Origin: MPNP01 sp965215545
GTDB lineage: Bacteria > Pseudomonadota > Alphaproteobacteria > Rhodobacterales > Rhodobacteraceae
DNA length: 64,000 bases
Reading direction: 5' to 3'
Assembly (NCBI GenBank): GCA_965215545.1
Contig: OZ244066.1
Coordinates: 806,001 to 870,000, forward strand
In this document: positions 8,759 through 18,020 of the stretch, in pieces
How the letters are laid out: the number at the start of each line of letters is the position of its first letter
How positions within the stretch are numbered: position 1 is the stretch's first letter
Position numbers and translations under genes: made by a program
The notes under the pieces: model-generated
The model's database searches: none
Seen by the model: the letters and a program-made list of their open reading frames with translations, nothing else
Told to the model about the DNA's origin: nothing

Positions 8759-8989
8759 TCAGGCGGGCAAGGTGATCAGGATGCCGAGAATGGTGACGGC
8801 AAGGCCGATCATGCCGGCCATGGCCAGCAGCATCCGGGTCTCCCGCTGGGCCATGTCGGTCTTCCAGTGGGCCATGGTCTCGGCCAGGCGGGCGATGTCG
8901 GTGCGGTATTCGGCCTGCTTTGTTTCCATACGCTCCTCCAGGCAGGCGATCTGTTGGGCCAGATCGTGCATGTCCAGATCGGAAGTCAT
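8759..8989 (-). CDS. small coiled-coil membrane protein
   Basis: Starting at the ATG at 8989, the 76-residue product has a heptad-like helix (DMHDLAQQIACLEERMETKQ to about residue 52) and a single C-terminal membrane segment (LLAMAGMIGLAVTILGILI) ending in a few residues. This tail-anchored plan is common among small alphaproteobacterial proteins of unknown role. A longer frame continues upstream to 9082, but that part overlaps the helicase remnant on the other strand and looks non-coding. It may bind a partner through the coiled coil; nothing identifies the partner. Confidence 0.6.
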   Translation of the reverse strand: MTSDLDMHDLAQQIACLEERMETKQAEYRTDIARLAETMAHWKTDMAQRETRMLLAMAGMIGLAVTILGILITLPA

Positions 8990-9035
8990 GCCCGCAGGAT
9001 ACAGAGGGGTTCGCGGACAGTCAACGGGCGCCCAA

Positions 9036-10093
9036 CTCACGGACAATTTCCGGTGTCCGCCGGAAATTGTGGAGGCCGCCAATCAGCTGGTTGTCTACAA
9101 AGTCCAGCGCAGTGTGCCGAAGCGGGCGGCGGTGGCTGTGAGTTCACATGCCGAGACAAGGACAAATGGGTCCGCGATCCAATGCCTGGAATTCCACAAC
9201 GATACCGACGAGGCAAGGGAAATTGCAGGGAAAATTGCCGAGATTGATGCAGAGAAGCGTTGTCAGACCGCAATACTGGCGCGCAATCGAGCCCTAACCG
9301 TTCAGGATGACCTGTCAAGCCACAATGTGCCCACCACACTCCTCATGAGGAGGGATGATTTTCGCATCCCCGCAAATGCGTTGGCTGGATGCGGTGCTGA
9401 AACAAATCAACCGACCGCTGGATCGGCGCAATATGGTGACCTTGATCGAATCATTTCGGAGCTTCGCTGGCATTGCCCGGGATTTCGAGGAATTGGAAAT
9501 GCGGTCGGAAATCGAACAAGTGCCTCTGATGACGGTCTGGGTTGATTTCGCAAGGCAGGCCCTGCCTCCCACACCGATCATGAAAGCCGTCGAGTCTCTC
9601 ATACGCCCTGCTTCGGGACCCGGGGGGCTGGCTGATTCAATCAGAACGGCCATTGACTGTTTCAAGTGTGAGGATGTGGATGGTGATTTCAGGGACGACT
9701 TGAGTGCATGGAACCGGATTGAGAGAGATACGTCGGGACCATGGTGTTGTGTCGCTTGACCGGTTCCTGCAGGAGATGGCATCGCGTTCCAGGGAACCGG
9801 AACCTGCGCCGGGATCCGCCTCCCTTGGCACCATTCATGCTGCCAAGGGAATGGAATTCGATCGGGTGTATCTGATCGGCCTTGCCGAGGACATGCTTCC
9901 ATCATGGCACAGTGCGAGGCACGGCAATGGCAGTGCGGCATTGGAGGAGGAACGCCGCAGCTGCCTTGTTGCCATCACACGCACAAAACGACGCCTGGTC
10001 CTGTCAAGGGCGACAATCTACAAGGGTCATGCAAGGAAACCATCGCGGTTCCTGAACGAGATGGGACTCCTTGCCGACGGTCCGGGCCCCTGA
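9036..10093 (+). pseudogene. C-terminal half of a UvrD/Rep-type helicase, frameshifted
   Basis: Three blocks in three frames form the C-terminal half of a superfamily 1 DNA helicase. Block 1 (about 9036-9355) has LTDNFRCPPEIVEAANQLV, the motif IV region. Block 2 (9355-9730) continues with ASPQMRWLDAVLKQINRPLD. Block 3 (9735-10093) contains motif V (SLGTIHAAKGMEFDRVYLIG) and motif VI (EERRSCLVAITRTKRRLVLS). Shifts are needed near 9357 and 9720-9735. The N-terminal half with the Walker A site is missing, since the sequence before 9036 codes on the other strand. The gene is a truncated remnant. Confidence 0.8.
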
Positions 10094-10248
10094 CCGCGTG
10101 AGGGGGACCGATCGGCAATCATCAGTGCCACACCACATCCGTGTCCATCCCTCGGGATCCTGCCCCCTTGCGCCCGGCGCCGCGGCAGGGAGTCCGGGGT
10201 GGGCTGAGGTCGTGGGGACAGTGAGGGAGCGCGGTCGGGATGCGGCCG

Positions 10249-10764
10249 TCAATGGGCGCGGCCATGGGTGAGCCAGAGGCGGATGGCGGCGGCAAGGCCG
10301 GTCTGGTTGCGGGCATGGATGACGGGCAGGGTTCGGTCGAGGAGATCGACTGTCCGTCTTGGTGGCAGTCGGTCGGTTTCTTCCTGATCAAGGTCGATGG
10401 CGAGGAGGAGCCGGGCCTGATCAATGAAAGGGCAGCGCAGAATGCCGATGCCCCGGGCCTCGATCAATCCCCTGGTGGCACCGGGGAGCGGGCCGGCCCA
10501 GAGGGCACTGCCTTCAGCCGTGATTTCGGTGCAATCATCGGCAATCAACCGGGAGCCGCGACTGATCAGCTCAAGGGCGAGGGATGACTTGCCGGCGCCG
10601 GACCGGCCGAGGATCAGGACACCATCCTGACCGATGGCGACGGCAGTGGCGGGCAGGATGCGGGAAGGGGGGTCGGGGTCGGTCAGGGGAATGCGGATCT
10701 CAATACTTGATCGTCTCGATATCCGCCTTCGCGTGCTGGAGGGTTTGGCGGACAGCGCCCACAT
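10249..10764 (-). CDS. hprK: HPr kinase/phosphorylase, short alphaproteobacterial form
   Basis: The kinase core is present: TAVAIGQDGVLILGRSGAGK (P-loop GRSGAGKS), then RGSRLIADD and the GLIEARGIGILRCPF segment. It phosphorylates the regulatory Ser of HPr using ATP and can reverse the reaction. Alphaproteobacteria carry this short version without the N-terminal domain of Gram-positive HprK. Homology begins right after the stop of the upstream aldolase (10700), but the in-frame ATG (10764) and GTG (10800) both lie inside that gene, and only ATT, ATC or CTG codons lie between 10704 and the core. The true start is therefore uncertain. Confidence 0.85.
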   Translation of the reverse strand: MWALSAKPSSTRRRISRRSSIEIRIPLTDPDPPSRILPATAVAIGQDGVLILGRSGAGKSSLALELISRGSRLIADDCTEITAEGSALWAGPLPGATRGLIEARGIGILRCPFIDQARLLLAIDLDQEETDRLPPRRTVDLLDRTLPVIHARNQTGLAAAIRLWLTHGRAH

Positions 10765-11509
10765 TCTCCGCAGCAGCCGTATCGAGGAGTTTGGTGTCAC
10801 TGTTCAGGGTGACAAGATTGTAGCCCCAGCCGGCGGCACGGACAGCATAGTCGGTGGAACCCGTGTGCAACCCGGCCCGGATGCCCGCTGATGCACAGAC
10901 CTGCTGGATCCGCTGGATCGCCTTGATCATGTCGGGCTCTTTCCGGTCGAGACCGGGCGGTGCGGCGCCATTGGTCAGACCGAGAGTCAGGTCTGACGGT
11001 CCGACATAGATCCCGTCCAGGCCAGGTGTGGCGACGATGTCGTCAAGATTGGCAAACCCTTCGGCAGTCTCCACCATGGCCAGGGTCACGATGCGGTCAT
11101 TGGCTTGATCATAATAGTCAGGTCCATGGGCAATCATGGCACGGATGGGGCCAAAACTGCGGGTGCCATGCGGTGGATACCGGCAGTAGGAGACGAATTC
11201 CTCGGCCTCGGCGCGATTGTTGATCATCGGACAGATGACGCCGAGAACGCCAGCATCCAGCACCCGCATGATCGCGGCCGGATCAAGCCAGGGGACTCGG
11301 GCCAGGGGCGTGACATCGTAGCCGTGCATGGCCTGCAGCATGGGAACGATGTCGGGATAGTCGGCAATCCCGTGCTGCATGTCGATGGTGATGCTGTCAT
11401 AGTCGTGACGGGCCATGATCTCGGCCAGAAACGGGTCCGGGATGGACAGCCAGCCATTCAGTGCCACACGCCCACCCTGCCAGGCATTCATTACACGATT
11501 ATCAATCAT
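10700..11509 (-). CDS. HpcH/HpaI-family aldolase
   Basis: A 269-residue class II, metal-dependent aldolase that cleaves or forms 4-hydroxy-2-oxo acids to give pyruvate and an aldehyde. Seen: FLAEIMARHDYDSITIDMQH near the start (the Asp-x-x-His catalytic region), PLARVPWLDPAAIMRVLDAG, GVICPMINNRAEAEEFV, and the metal and substrate segment VETAEGFANLDDIVATPGLD followed by GIYVGPSDLTLGLT. Length is normal. It sits directly ahead of hprK, which is not a usual pairing. The particular substrate (for example 2,4-dihydroxyhept-2-ene-dioate) cannot be told. Confidence 0.88.
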   Translation of the reverse strand: MIDNRVMNAWQGGRVALNGWLSIPDPFLAEIMARHDYDSITIDMQHGIADYPDIVPMLQAMHGYDVTPLARVPWLDPAAIMRVLDAGVLGVICPMINNRAEAEEFVSYCRYPPHGTRSFGPIRAMIAHGPDYYDQANDRIVTLAMVETAEGFANLDDIVATPGLDGIYVGPSDLTLGLTNGAAPPGLDRKEPDMIKAIQRIQQVCASAGIRAGLHTGSTDYAVRAAGWGYNLVTLNSDTKLLDTAAAENVGAVRQTLQHAKADIETIKY

Positions 11510-11660
11510 TGCATCTCACCAGTGAACGTCTTGCGGGCTCCCTTGTGGACCTGAAGTTGTCCACCCAATTCAAGGAAAGACAAGGTGATCAAACACATCC
11601 CGATTGTCAAATTGATTGTCGTGGTCGGGTGGGTTGCAGACCAGGGGGACGCCAGGGACT

Positions 11661-12614
11661 CTATCCAGAGGACTCTGGTCGGGATGGAGGGGCTTCCTGG
11701 TCGGGCTCGCTGTGGTGGGACCGCAGGGCGATGGCGCAGCCTGCGCAGGTGATCAGTGCGATACCGAGGATGCTGAGGAGGTCCGGGAGCTGGTTCCACA
11801 ACAACCAGCCCCAGATGCCGGCAAAGAGAAGAAAACTGTACTCATAGACCGTCACGCGGGTGGGTTCAGCGATCTGATAGCCCCGGATCAGACACGCCAC
11901 GGCAATGTTGGATCCCACCGCCTGGATGGTGGTCCAGAAGAGGAAGTCCGCAGTCACCGGTCGCCAGCCGGAAAACAGGAAGGGAACTGTGGCCACCCAG
12001 CTGTCCGGGACCGGAAAGAGTGTCAAGGCCAGGGTGCCGAGGGCACCGAAGAGCCCGATCATCACCAGGAAGCCGAGCAGGATGGTCGCCGTTTCCTCCC
12101 CGGCACAATAATGTCGGGTCCAGAGCTGGGAAAGGGCATAGAGGAGACCGGCCATCATGGGAACGAGGGTGAGCAGTCCGAGATGACTCGGGTCGGGTTT
12201 CAGCACCAGCAGCACGCCACCGAAGCCCACGAGGATGGCCAGGGTGAGCCACAGACCCACCCGGATCCCGAAGAACAGCATGGAGATGATCAGGATGAAG
12301 ATCGGCGAACTGAACAGGGCCGCTCCGGCTTCGGCAATGGGCATGAGTGAGATGGCGGTAAAATAAAGGATCATTGCACTGGCAATGAAGAGCGAGCGCA
12401 CGACGACCGGCTGCAGGGTGTGGGGCCAGATCCGCAGGCCCCGGTAGTGACAGTACAGCACCACAAGCAGACCGGCCATCATCGACCGGATCATGTGAAA
12501 CTGCCAGACGCCCGACAGTTCAGCGATGATGGGAACAAAATTGTCAATCAGCCCGATGAGGGCCGTGCCACAGATGATGTACAGGCCGCCGCGCAGCGTG
12601 TTCGAGACAGCCAC
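11661..12614 (-). CDS. EamA/DMT-family membrane transporter
   Basis: A 317-residue integral membrane protein with about ten hydrophobic segments arranged as two EamA repeats. Examples are IICGTALIGLIDNFVPIIAE, MILYFTAISLMPIAEAGAAL and VTVYEYSFLLFAGIWGWLLW. The ISLMPIAEAGAAL segment is typical of the end of the first repeat. Family members export amino acids, purines or other metabolites at the inner membrane. Translation starts at a GTG. The C-terminal tail is short, hydrophilic and Pro/Ser/Glu-rich. The substrate is unknown and neighbours give no clear hint. Confidence 0.85.
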   Translation of the reverse strand: MAVSNTLRGGLYIICGTALIGLIDNFVPIIAELSGVWQFHMIRSMMAGLLVVLYCHYRGLRIWPHTLQPVVVRSLFIASAMILYFTAISLMPIAEAGAALFSSPIFILIISMLFFGIRVGLWLTLAILVGFGGVLLVLKPDPSHLGLLTLVPMMAGLLYALSQLWTRHYCAGEETATILLGFLVMIGLFGALGTLALTLFPVPDSWVATVPFLFSGWRPVTADFLFWTTIQAVGSNIAVACLIRGYQIAEPTRVTVYEYSFLLFAGIWGWLLWNQLPDLLSILGIALITCAGCAIALRSHHSEPDQEAPPSRPESSG

Positions 12615-12745
12615 AACCGAGACTCAATCGCAATGGACAGGCCCGGGAAGCGGCATGGCAACCGACAGGGGACCAGAAGGTTGATGCTCTGAGCAACCGG
12701 CAACCCGGACCGTCCCTGGGGGTCCTGCACTCCTGCCCGGATCCG

Positions 12746-13672
12746 TCACAATCGGTCAAGACACCAGAGCATGATGGCTTTCTGGACATGCATCCGGTTC
12801 TCGGCTTCATCAAGAACCACGGACCGGGGGCCGTCGAGGACTGAGGATGTGACCTCCATCCCACGGTGCGCCGGCAGGCAATGCATGAACAGCGGGCGCT
12901 TGCGAGCCGCGGCCATGAGATCATCGTTCACCTGATAGGGGCAAAACTCTGCCTCAACATCACGAGTTGCCGTCTCGTGCATGGATTGCCAGACATCGGT
13001 CATGACGAGGTCGGCATCACGCACGGCACGTTCGGGATCCGGGGTCAGGCGAATCTCAGCTCCGGTTTGTCGGATTGTCCTGATGCGTTCGGGGCTGGGC
13101 ATGGCGTGGTCGGGACCGCTGACCGTCATCGCAAACCCGAACTTGCCAGCTGCCTCCATCATCGTTGCACAGACATTGCTGCCGCTCCCCAGCCAGGCGA
13201 CCTGTTTTCCTGCAATGGAACCGGCATGTTCCTCATAGGTCATGATATCCGCCATGATCTGGCAGGGATGGCTGTCATTGGTCAGGCCATTGATCACGGG
13301 CACACTGGCAAAACGTGCCAGCTCATGGAGCGTTGCGGGCGCGAAGGTGCGGATCATGATCAGGTCCACATAACGCGAGAAGACGCGAGCCGTGTCGCCA
13401 ATGCTCTCCCCGCCGCTGCCGAGATGCAGGTCCTGGCTTGACAGCACGACGGCCTGCCCGCCCAGCTGCCGGATCCCGATGTCAAACGACAGGCGCGTCC
13501 GCGTCGATGGCTTTTCAAAGATCAGGGCGGCCACATGCCCGTCGAGCGCCGGGGCTGGATCCCGGGAGCCATTCGGCAGGGTGCCGCGGGCAGCCTTGAT
13601 CCTGCTGGAGGCATCGAGAATACCCCGGAGTTCGGCCGCGGGCAGATCGATGATGTCAAGAAAGTCAGGCAT
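12746..13672 (-). CDS. argF: ornithine carbamoyltransferase
   Basis: A 308-residue enzyme making citrulline from ornithine and carbamoyl phosphate. The carbamoyl-phosphate site STRTRLSFDIGIRQLGG is present near residue 50, followed by HPCQ (in NDSHPCQIMADIM) and the ornithine-site HCLPAHRG near the C-terminus. I chose the ATG at 13672 (MPDFLDIIDL), which lies 8 bases inside the end of argD and matches the family start; a longer frame runs back into argD. The argD-argF pair is a standard alphaproteobacterial operon. Carbamoyl phosphate comes from CarAB, encoded at 26363-30747. Confidence 0.95.
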   Translation of the reverse strand: MPDFLDIIDLPAAELRGILDASSRIKAARGTLPNGSRDPAPALDGHVAALIFEKPSTRTRLSFDIGIRQLGGQAVVLSSQDLHLGSGGESIGDTARVFSRYVDLIMIRTFAPATLHELARFASVPVINGLTNDSHPCQIMADIMTYEEHAGSIAGKQVAWLGSGSNVCATMMEAAGKFGFAMTVSGPDHAMPSPERIRTIRQTGAEIRLTPDPERAVRDADLVMTDVWQSMHETATRDVEAEFCPYQVNDDLMAAARKRPLFMHCLPAHRGMEVTSSVLDGPRSVVLDEAENRMHVQKAIMLWCLDRL

Positions 13673-14849
13673 CCGACCCTGTCCGGATTTGTTCAATGGC
13701 CTGACCGAGCCTCGCAATGATCAGATCGGCCTCATTCCTCGTCATGGTGAGCGGGGGTAGAATTCGAATCACGTTTCCGGCCGCCGGGACGGTCAGGAGT
13801 CTCCGGGCATGCCCCGCGGCAATCAGGTCCGTGTTCGGCATCCGGCACTTCAGCCCCAGCATCATGCCGCGGCCCCGGACGCTCTCAAGGAGATCCGGAT
13901 GGGCCACAACCAGCGCCTCAAGGCCCGCCCGCAGGCCCGCTGCAACGTCCTCCACGCCCTTGAGGAATGGTGCACGGGTCAGAATCTCGAGAACCTTGGC
14001 CCCCACGGCGCAGGCGAGCGGATTCCCGCCAAAGGTGGACCCATGCGAACCCACAGTCATCCCGGCGGCCGCGGCTTCCGTTGCGAGACAGGCCCCCATG
14101 GGGAACCCGCTCCCGATACCCTTGGCAATGCCCATGATATCCGGCGTGATCCCTGCCCATTCATGGGCAAACAGTTTGCCGGTCCGACCGGCACCACATT
14201 GGATTTCATCAAGGATCAACAGGGCACCACTGGCATCACAGAGATCCCGCAACAGCCGCAGATACGCGTCAGGCAAGACCCTGATGCCACCCTCGCCCTG
14301 GATCGGCTCAACCATGATGGCCGCTGTTGCCTCATCAACAGCGGCTTCCATTGCCTCACCATCACCCACGGGCACCTGCACAAATCCCGGCAGCAACGGG
14401 TCAAAGCCTGCGACCAGCTTGCTGCTCCCCGCCGCCGAAATCATGCCCAGCGAGCGACCATGGAACGATCCCTCCAGGGTGATGATGGTCTGCCGTCCCG
14501 TCTCGCCCCGGACATGCCAATACCTCCTTGCCATCTTCACGGCGGCTTCCATCGCTTCGGTGCCGCTGTTGGTCAGAAAAACCGTATCGGCGAATGTCGC
14601 CCTGACCAGCATGTCCGCCAGTCTCTTCTGGCCGGGTATCGTGTAGAGATTCGAGGTGTGCCACAGCATCCCCGCCTGTTCCCGCAATACCGCCACCAGT
14701 TCCGGATGGGCGTGACCGAGCGCCAGGACCGCAATGCCGCCCCCGGCGTCAAGATAGGCCTCTCCATCCTCATCATAGAGCCAGCATCCCGCCCCATGCC
14801 GAAATGTGAACGGTGCCCGCTGATAGATCGGCAAGACTGAATCAATCAT
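13665..14849 (-). CDS. argD: acetylornithine aminotransferase
   Basis: A 394-residue class III PLP aminotransferase of arginine synthesis; it may also serve as succinyldiaminopimelate aminotransferase. Seen: the N-terminal WLYDEDGEAYLDAGGGIAVL, the FLTNSGTEAMEAAVKMARRY segment, LILDEIQCGAGRTGKLFAHE with the PLP-binding Asp, and the Schiff-base Lys in DIMGIAKGIGSGFPMGACLA. The ATG at 14849 (MIDSVLPIY) follows GGTGGA and gives the normal length; the frame stays open 86 codons further upstream but without conserved sequence. It overlaps argF by 8 bases. Confidence 0.95.
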   Translation of the reverse strand: MIDSVLPIYQRAPFTFRHGAGCWLYDEDGEAYLDAGGGIAVLALGHAHPELVAVLREQAGMLWHTSNLYTIPGQKRLADMLVRATFADTVFLTNSGTEAMEAAVKMARRYWHVRGETGRQTIITLEGSFHGRSLGMISAAGSSKLVAGFDPLLPGFVQVPVGDGEAMEAAVDEATAAIMVEPIQGEGGIRVLPDAYLRLLRDLCDASGALLILDEIQCGAGRTGKLFAHEWAGITPDIMGIAKGIGSGFPMGACLATEAAAAGMTVGSHGSTFGGNPLACAVGAKVLEILTRAPFLKGVEDVAAGLRAGLEALVVAHPDLLESVRGRGMMLGLKCRMPNTDLIAAGHARRLLTVPAAGNVIRILPPLTMTRNEADLIIARLGQAIEQIRTGSDA

Positions 14850-15319
14850 TCCACCATCCCTGCAATATCCCGGGATTCCCTGAACCGATATGGTGATGCC
14901 CCAGGCCGTGCGCCCGTTACAATGAACCATCCGGTTTTGCGAGACAGGCGGGGCACCCGGGATACGACCCGGGGCGTGACCACGAGGCAGCATAGCGGAC
15001 ACGTGCCTGCAATGGCAATTGCCGACCTCATCATCGCCATCACGGGATCGCCACATCGCCTGACCACCCTGGCTGGCAGCCCTGGACGCCGGAGCCCTTC
15101 TGGACATCCCTCATGCCGATACGAGTCGGCAAGGCAGCGAGGGCTGGCATGATGCGTTGTGGCGGGCCCCCGGAAGCCCACCGGGCCTTCCCCACGCCGG
15201 GCGTGGCTTGCAATGGTACGCCACAGTGCCTACCTAGACAGACAGTGCCACTGCAATCGTCAGCCAGCGTCAACTGACACGATCGGACAGCCGGCCACCG
15301 CAGGGAGGATCTCGGAGAC
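14850..15319. other. intergenic region between argD and gcrA
   Basis: About 470 bases separate the divergent argD and gcrA genes. No coding frame is convincing. It must hold both promoters, but I could not pick clear -35/-10 boxes. Confidence 0.5.
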
Positions 15320-15799
15320 ATGGCTCAACTCATTTGGACCGAGGAACAGATCGAACAGGCTACCGAGATGTGGGCCAACAAGGAAAGTGCCCAGGCCATT
15401 GCCGATGCCATTGGCAAATCCCGGAATGCCGTCATCGGCAAGATGAACCGGATGAACATCAAACGGCGGGGCCTCGACAGCCCATCGGACCCCGATGACC
15501 GGGACGGATCGCCCGGTGAGTCCGAAGCAGGTCCGGCACCTGCAGACAGCCGGACCACGCCATCAACGGACGTGGTCAATCCCGATGTGCTCTTTGCCCA
15601 GCTCAAGGATCAGCGTCTGCCGCTGATGTACCTTACCAGCAGAACCTGCCGCTGGCCCATCGGTGACCCCTCGACGAAGAATTTCTGGTTCTGTGGCAAG
15701 CAGAGTGCCATTGACAAACCCTACTGCGCCGAGCACAGCGAACTCGCTTTCCAGAATGCTCCAAGGACCGGGGCACCGGACAACAGCAACACCAAGTGA
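15320..15799 (+). CDS. gcrA: cell-cycle regulator GcrA
   Basis: A 159-residue GcrA. The N-terminal helix-turn-helix reads WTEEQIEQATEMWANKESAQ and KSRNAVIGKMNRM (residues about 6-45), followed by a Pro/Asp/Ser-rich linker. The C-terminal domain that contacts sigma-70 region 2 ends with TCRWPIGDP, FWFCGKQS and PYCAEHS, with the conserved Cys and His residues. In Caulobacter GcrA activates promoters carrying methylated GANTC sites. The presence of this gene is strong evidence for an alphaproteobacterium. The ATG follows GGAGG and GGAG sites. Confidence 0.95.
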   Translation: MAQLIWTEEQIEQATEMWANKESAQAIADAIGKSRNAVIGKMNRMNIKRRGLDSPSDPDDRDGSPGESEAGPAPADSRTTPSTDVVNPDVLFAQLKDQRLPLMYLTSRTCRWPIGDPSTKNFWFCGKQSAIDKPYCAEHSELAFQNAPRTGAPDNSNTK

Positions 15800-15840
15800 C
15801 TTCCCACCAACGCCAATCGCCCTGAATGGTCCAATCAAGG

Positions 15841-15861
15841 CTGCCCCGCTGCCACTCCGAG
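15841..15861 (-). repeat. dispersed ~20-bp repeat, copy c
   Basis: The complement reads CTCGGAGTGGCAGCGGGGCA followed by G. It shares the GAGTGG-x-AGCGGGGCAG core with the copy at 38582-38602. It lies between gcrA and an accessory ATPase-nuclease gene. Confidence 0.6.
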
Positions 15862-15895
15862 CTTTCATGTCGCAAAAGATCTGGCCACATTAATC

Positions 15896-17467
15896 ATGAC
15901 TCGTCAACGCCTGCCCATCGGCATCCAGGACTTCGCCCGGCTCCGCAAAACTGACAGTTACTATGTCGATAAGACCCCGCTGATCCGTGACCTGATTGAT
16001 CGCGGCGATTACTGGTTTCTCTCTCGACCGCGACGGTTCGGCAAGAGTCTGCTGCTGGACACGATCAGTGCCTTGTTCGCGGGGCAGGAGGAATTGTTCC
16101 GGGGTTTGGACATCCATGATCACTGGGACTGGTCAGTCACCCATCCCGTCTTGCGGTTGAGCTTTGGCGGAACGTACAGCACGCCCGCAGAGATCGACGG
16201 GGACGTCATTGAACAACTGGAGGGTGTCGAACGGGAATACGGCCTCGCGCCCGCCCCGACCTCTGATACCGGCCCGCGGCGTCTGCGCAATCTTCTGGAT
16301 CGCCTTCATCGCCAGACAGGGCAGCCGGTCGTGGTCCTCGTCGATGAGTATGACAAGCCGATCCTGGATGGGCTGCCCGACCCTGATCGGGCCCGCGCCA
16401 ACCGGGAGGGGCTGCGCAGTGTCTACGGCATCATCAAGGACAGTGCCCAACATGTCCGCTTCGTTTTTGTCACCGGAGTCAGCCTGTTCTCCAAGGTCAG
16501 CCTGTTCTCGGACATGAACAATCTCGAGGATATCAGCCTGGATCCGCACTTTGCCACGATCTGTGGCTATACCGACGCGGATATCGACACCGTGTTCGCG
16601 CCGGAACTGGAGGGTCTCGACCGGGATGAGATCCGTCGCTGGTATAACGGCTATAACTGGCGGGGCGAGGCGCGGCTCTACAATCCTTTCGATGTGCTGC
16701 TGCTCTTGCGCAAGCGGGAGTTCAAACCCTATTGGTTTCAGACCGGTTCGCCGCGTTTCCTGTTCGAGACACTGAAGGCCAAATCGGTCAACTCGCTGGA
16801 CCTGGAGGGACGTTTGACCGACGAGTCATTGGTCACGAAGTTCGAGGTGGAGGATCTCAGTGCCGAGGCCTTGTTGTTCCAGACGGGCTATCTGACCATC
16901 ACAGACGAGAGACAGCAGGCACACAGGACCGTGTATCGGCTGGACTCTCCCAATCAGGAGGTCAGGCTCAGCCTGAATGACGCGTTACTGGCCGATCTGA
17001 GCCCACAAAACCGGGTGCCTGCGGAGGAGGGGGCGACACTGCGTGACCGGCTCGAAGCCAACGACTTCGCCGGCTTTGCCGAGACGCTCAGGGCTTACCT
17101 CGCTAGTATTCCCTATGCGTGGCACAACAACGATCTGGCCCGCTACGAGGCCTGGTATGCCGGTCTCCTGCAGATGTGTTTCCGTACCATCGGTGTCGAT
17201 GTGCGAGCGGAAGAGGCCTCCAGCCATGGGCGGGCGGACATGGTGGTGCGCACTGGCGGGCAGGTGTTCATCCTCGAGTTCAAGATGGCAGAGACGGACG
17301 CGGACATTGAAACGAAGCTGGCCGAGGCCTCCAGCCAGATGCGCCAGCGGGGTTACGCGAACAAATACCGGGACCGCGATGAGCCTGTCCATCTGGTCGC
17401 GGTCGTCTGTGGGCGGGAGGCGCGTAACCTGCTGGAGGTGCGGGTTGAACCCGCCATCCTCACGTGA
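15896..17467 (+). CDS. AAA-ATPase-like protein with C-terminal PD-(D/E)XK nuclease domain (DUF1703 type)
   Basis: A 523-residue protein of the AAA-ATPase_like plus PDDEXK_9 architecture. The start LPIGIQDFARLRKTDSYYVD is the family hallmark. Walker A is RPRRFGKSLLLD (about 42-53) and Walker B is VVVLVDEYDKPI (about 144-155). The nuclease-like core near 440-460 reads SHGRADMVVR, then VFILEFKMAE, which supplies the Asp and Glu-x-Lys triad. The family is often multi-copy and linked to mobile DNA; its role is not settled. The gene is intact, at normal length, and sits just after a dispersed repeat copy. Confidence 0.88.
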   Translation: MTRQRLPIGIQDFARLRKTDSYYVDKTPLIRDLIDRGDYWFLSRPRRFGKSLLLDTISALFAGQEELFRGLDIHDHWDWSVTHPVLRLSFGGTYSTPAEIDGDVIEQLEGVEREYGLAPAPTSDTGPRRLRNLLDRLHRQTGQPVVVLVDEYDKPILDGLPDPDRARANREGLRSVYGIIKDSAQHVRFVFVTGVSLFSKVSLFSDMNNLEDISLDPHFATICGYTDADIDTVFAPELEGLDRDEIRRWYNGYNWRGEARLYNPFDVLLLLRKREFKPYWFQTGSPRFLFETLKAKSVNSLDLEGRLTDESLVTKFEVEDLSAEALLFQTGYLTITDERQQAHRTVYRLDSPNQEVRLSLNDALLADLSPQNRVPAEEGATLRDRLEANDFAGFAETLRAYLASIPYAWHNNDLARYEAWYAGLLQMCFRTIGVDVRAEEASSHGRADMVVRTGGQVFILEFKMAETDADIETKLAEASSQMRQRGYANKYRDRDEPVHLVAVVCGREARNLLEVRVEPAILT

Positions 17468-17478
17468 GGAGGCCCCCC

Positions 17479-17658
17479 ATGACTGACACCCGCACACCTC
17501 AGTGGCAACCACTCTCCAGGCTGCCGATGTTCACGACGATGATCGATGAGGCCGGAGCCGAGGCCAGGGCAATGCTGGAGAACGTGCAGGCGGGTGTCCA
17601 GACGCCGCATGTCCCGGACGATCACATTGTGGACCGGATCCTCAACCTGTATATGTAG
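17479..17658 (+). CDS. short conserved hypothetical protein, possibly truncated
   Basis: A 59-residue product starting MTDTRTPQWQPLSRLPMFTT. It has a pattern I associate with longer alphaproteobacterial proteins of about 110 residues (WQPLS-x-LP, a helix, then PHVPDDHIVDRILNLY). Here a TAG follows LNLYM, where relatives continue with a second helical half, so this may be a 5-prime remnant. The ATG comes 11 bases after the stop of the ATPase-nuclease gene, behind GGAGG. Function unknown. Confidence 0.5.
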   Translation: MTDTRTPQWQPLSRLPMFTTMIDEAGAEARAMLENVQAGVQTPHVPDDHIVDRILNLYM

Positions 17659-18020
17659 CGAATTGAGATTCCAATCGCCCCTGCTTGAGACTGGGGATAT
17701 GTTGAAAGCCACCATTGATGACGCTATCGAGATTCTAGCCAAGGTGAGCCCTTGGGACGACAGGATCCTGAAGGAGCAGGTGCCGTCAAGTTCACGAACT
17801 TCGGGTATTGAAGTTTGGCTTCAAGCCGGGAGAGATCGTGATCAGCCGCGCCGAAGCTGAGGAGCTGAGTGCTACGTAAGCAGTCTCTTCAAAGTGATCC
17901 CGTACCCAGCGGCCCGATCCCTGCCCAGGACGCTGACCTGCGCGCTTCGGGACATGGCCCGGCGGTGCCATTGTCCTTGATCGTGATGATGGGCGCCAGC
18001 AGCCGAGGAGCACGGGCGCA
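17659..18020 (+). other. coding remnants between two ATPase genes
   Basis: Short frames look once-coding but are broken: DMLKATIDDAIEILAKVSPW at about 17699-17758, and KFGFKPGEIVISRAEAEELS ending in a stop at about 17878. I do not recognise them. They may be parts of one decayed gene that followed the 59-residue ORF. Confidence 0.35.

Noticed and set aside
13717..14840. Long plus-strand frames over argD
   Set aside because: Antisense to argD, no start site or homology.
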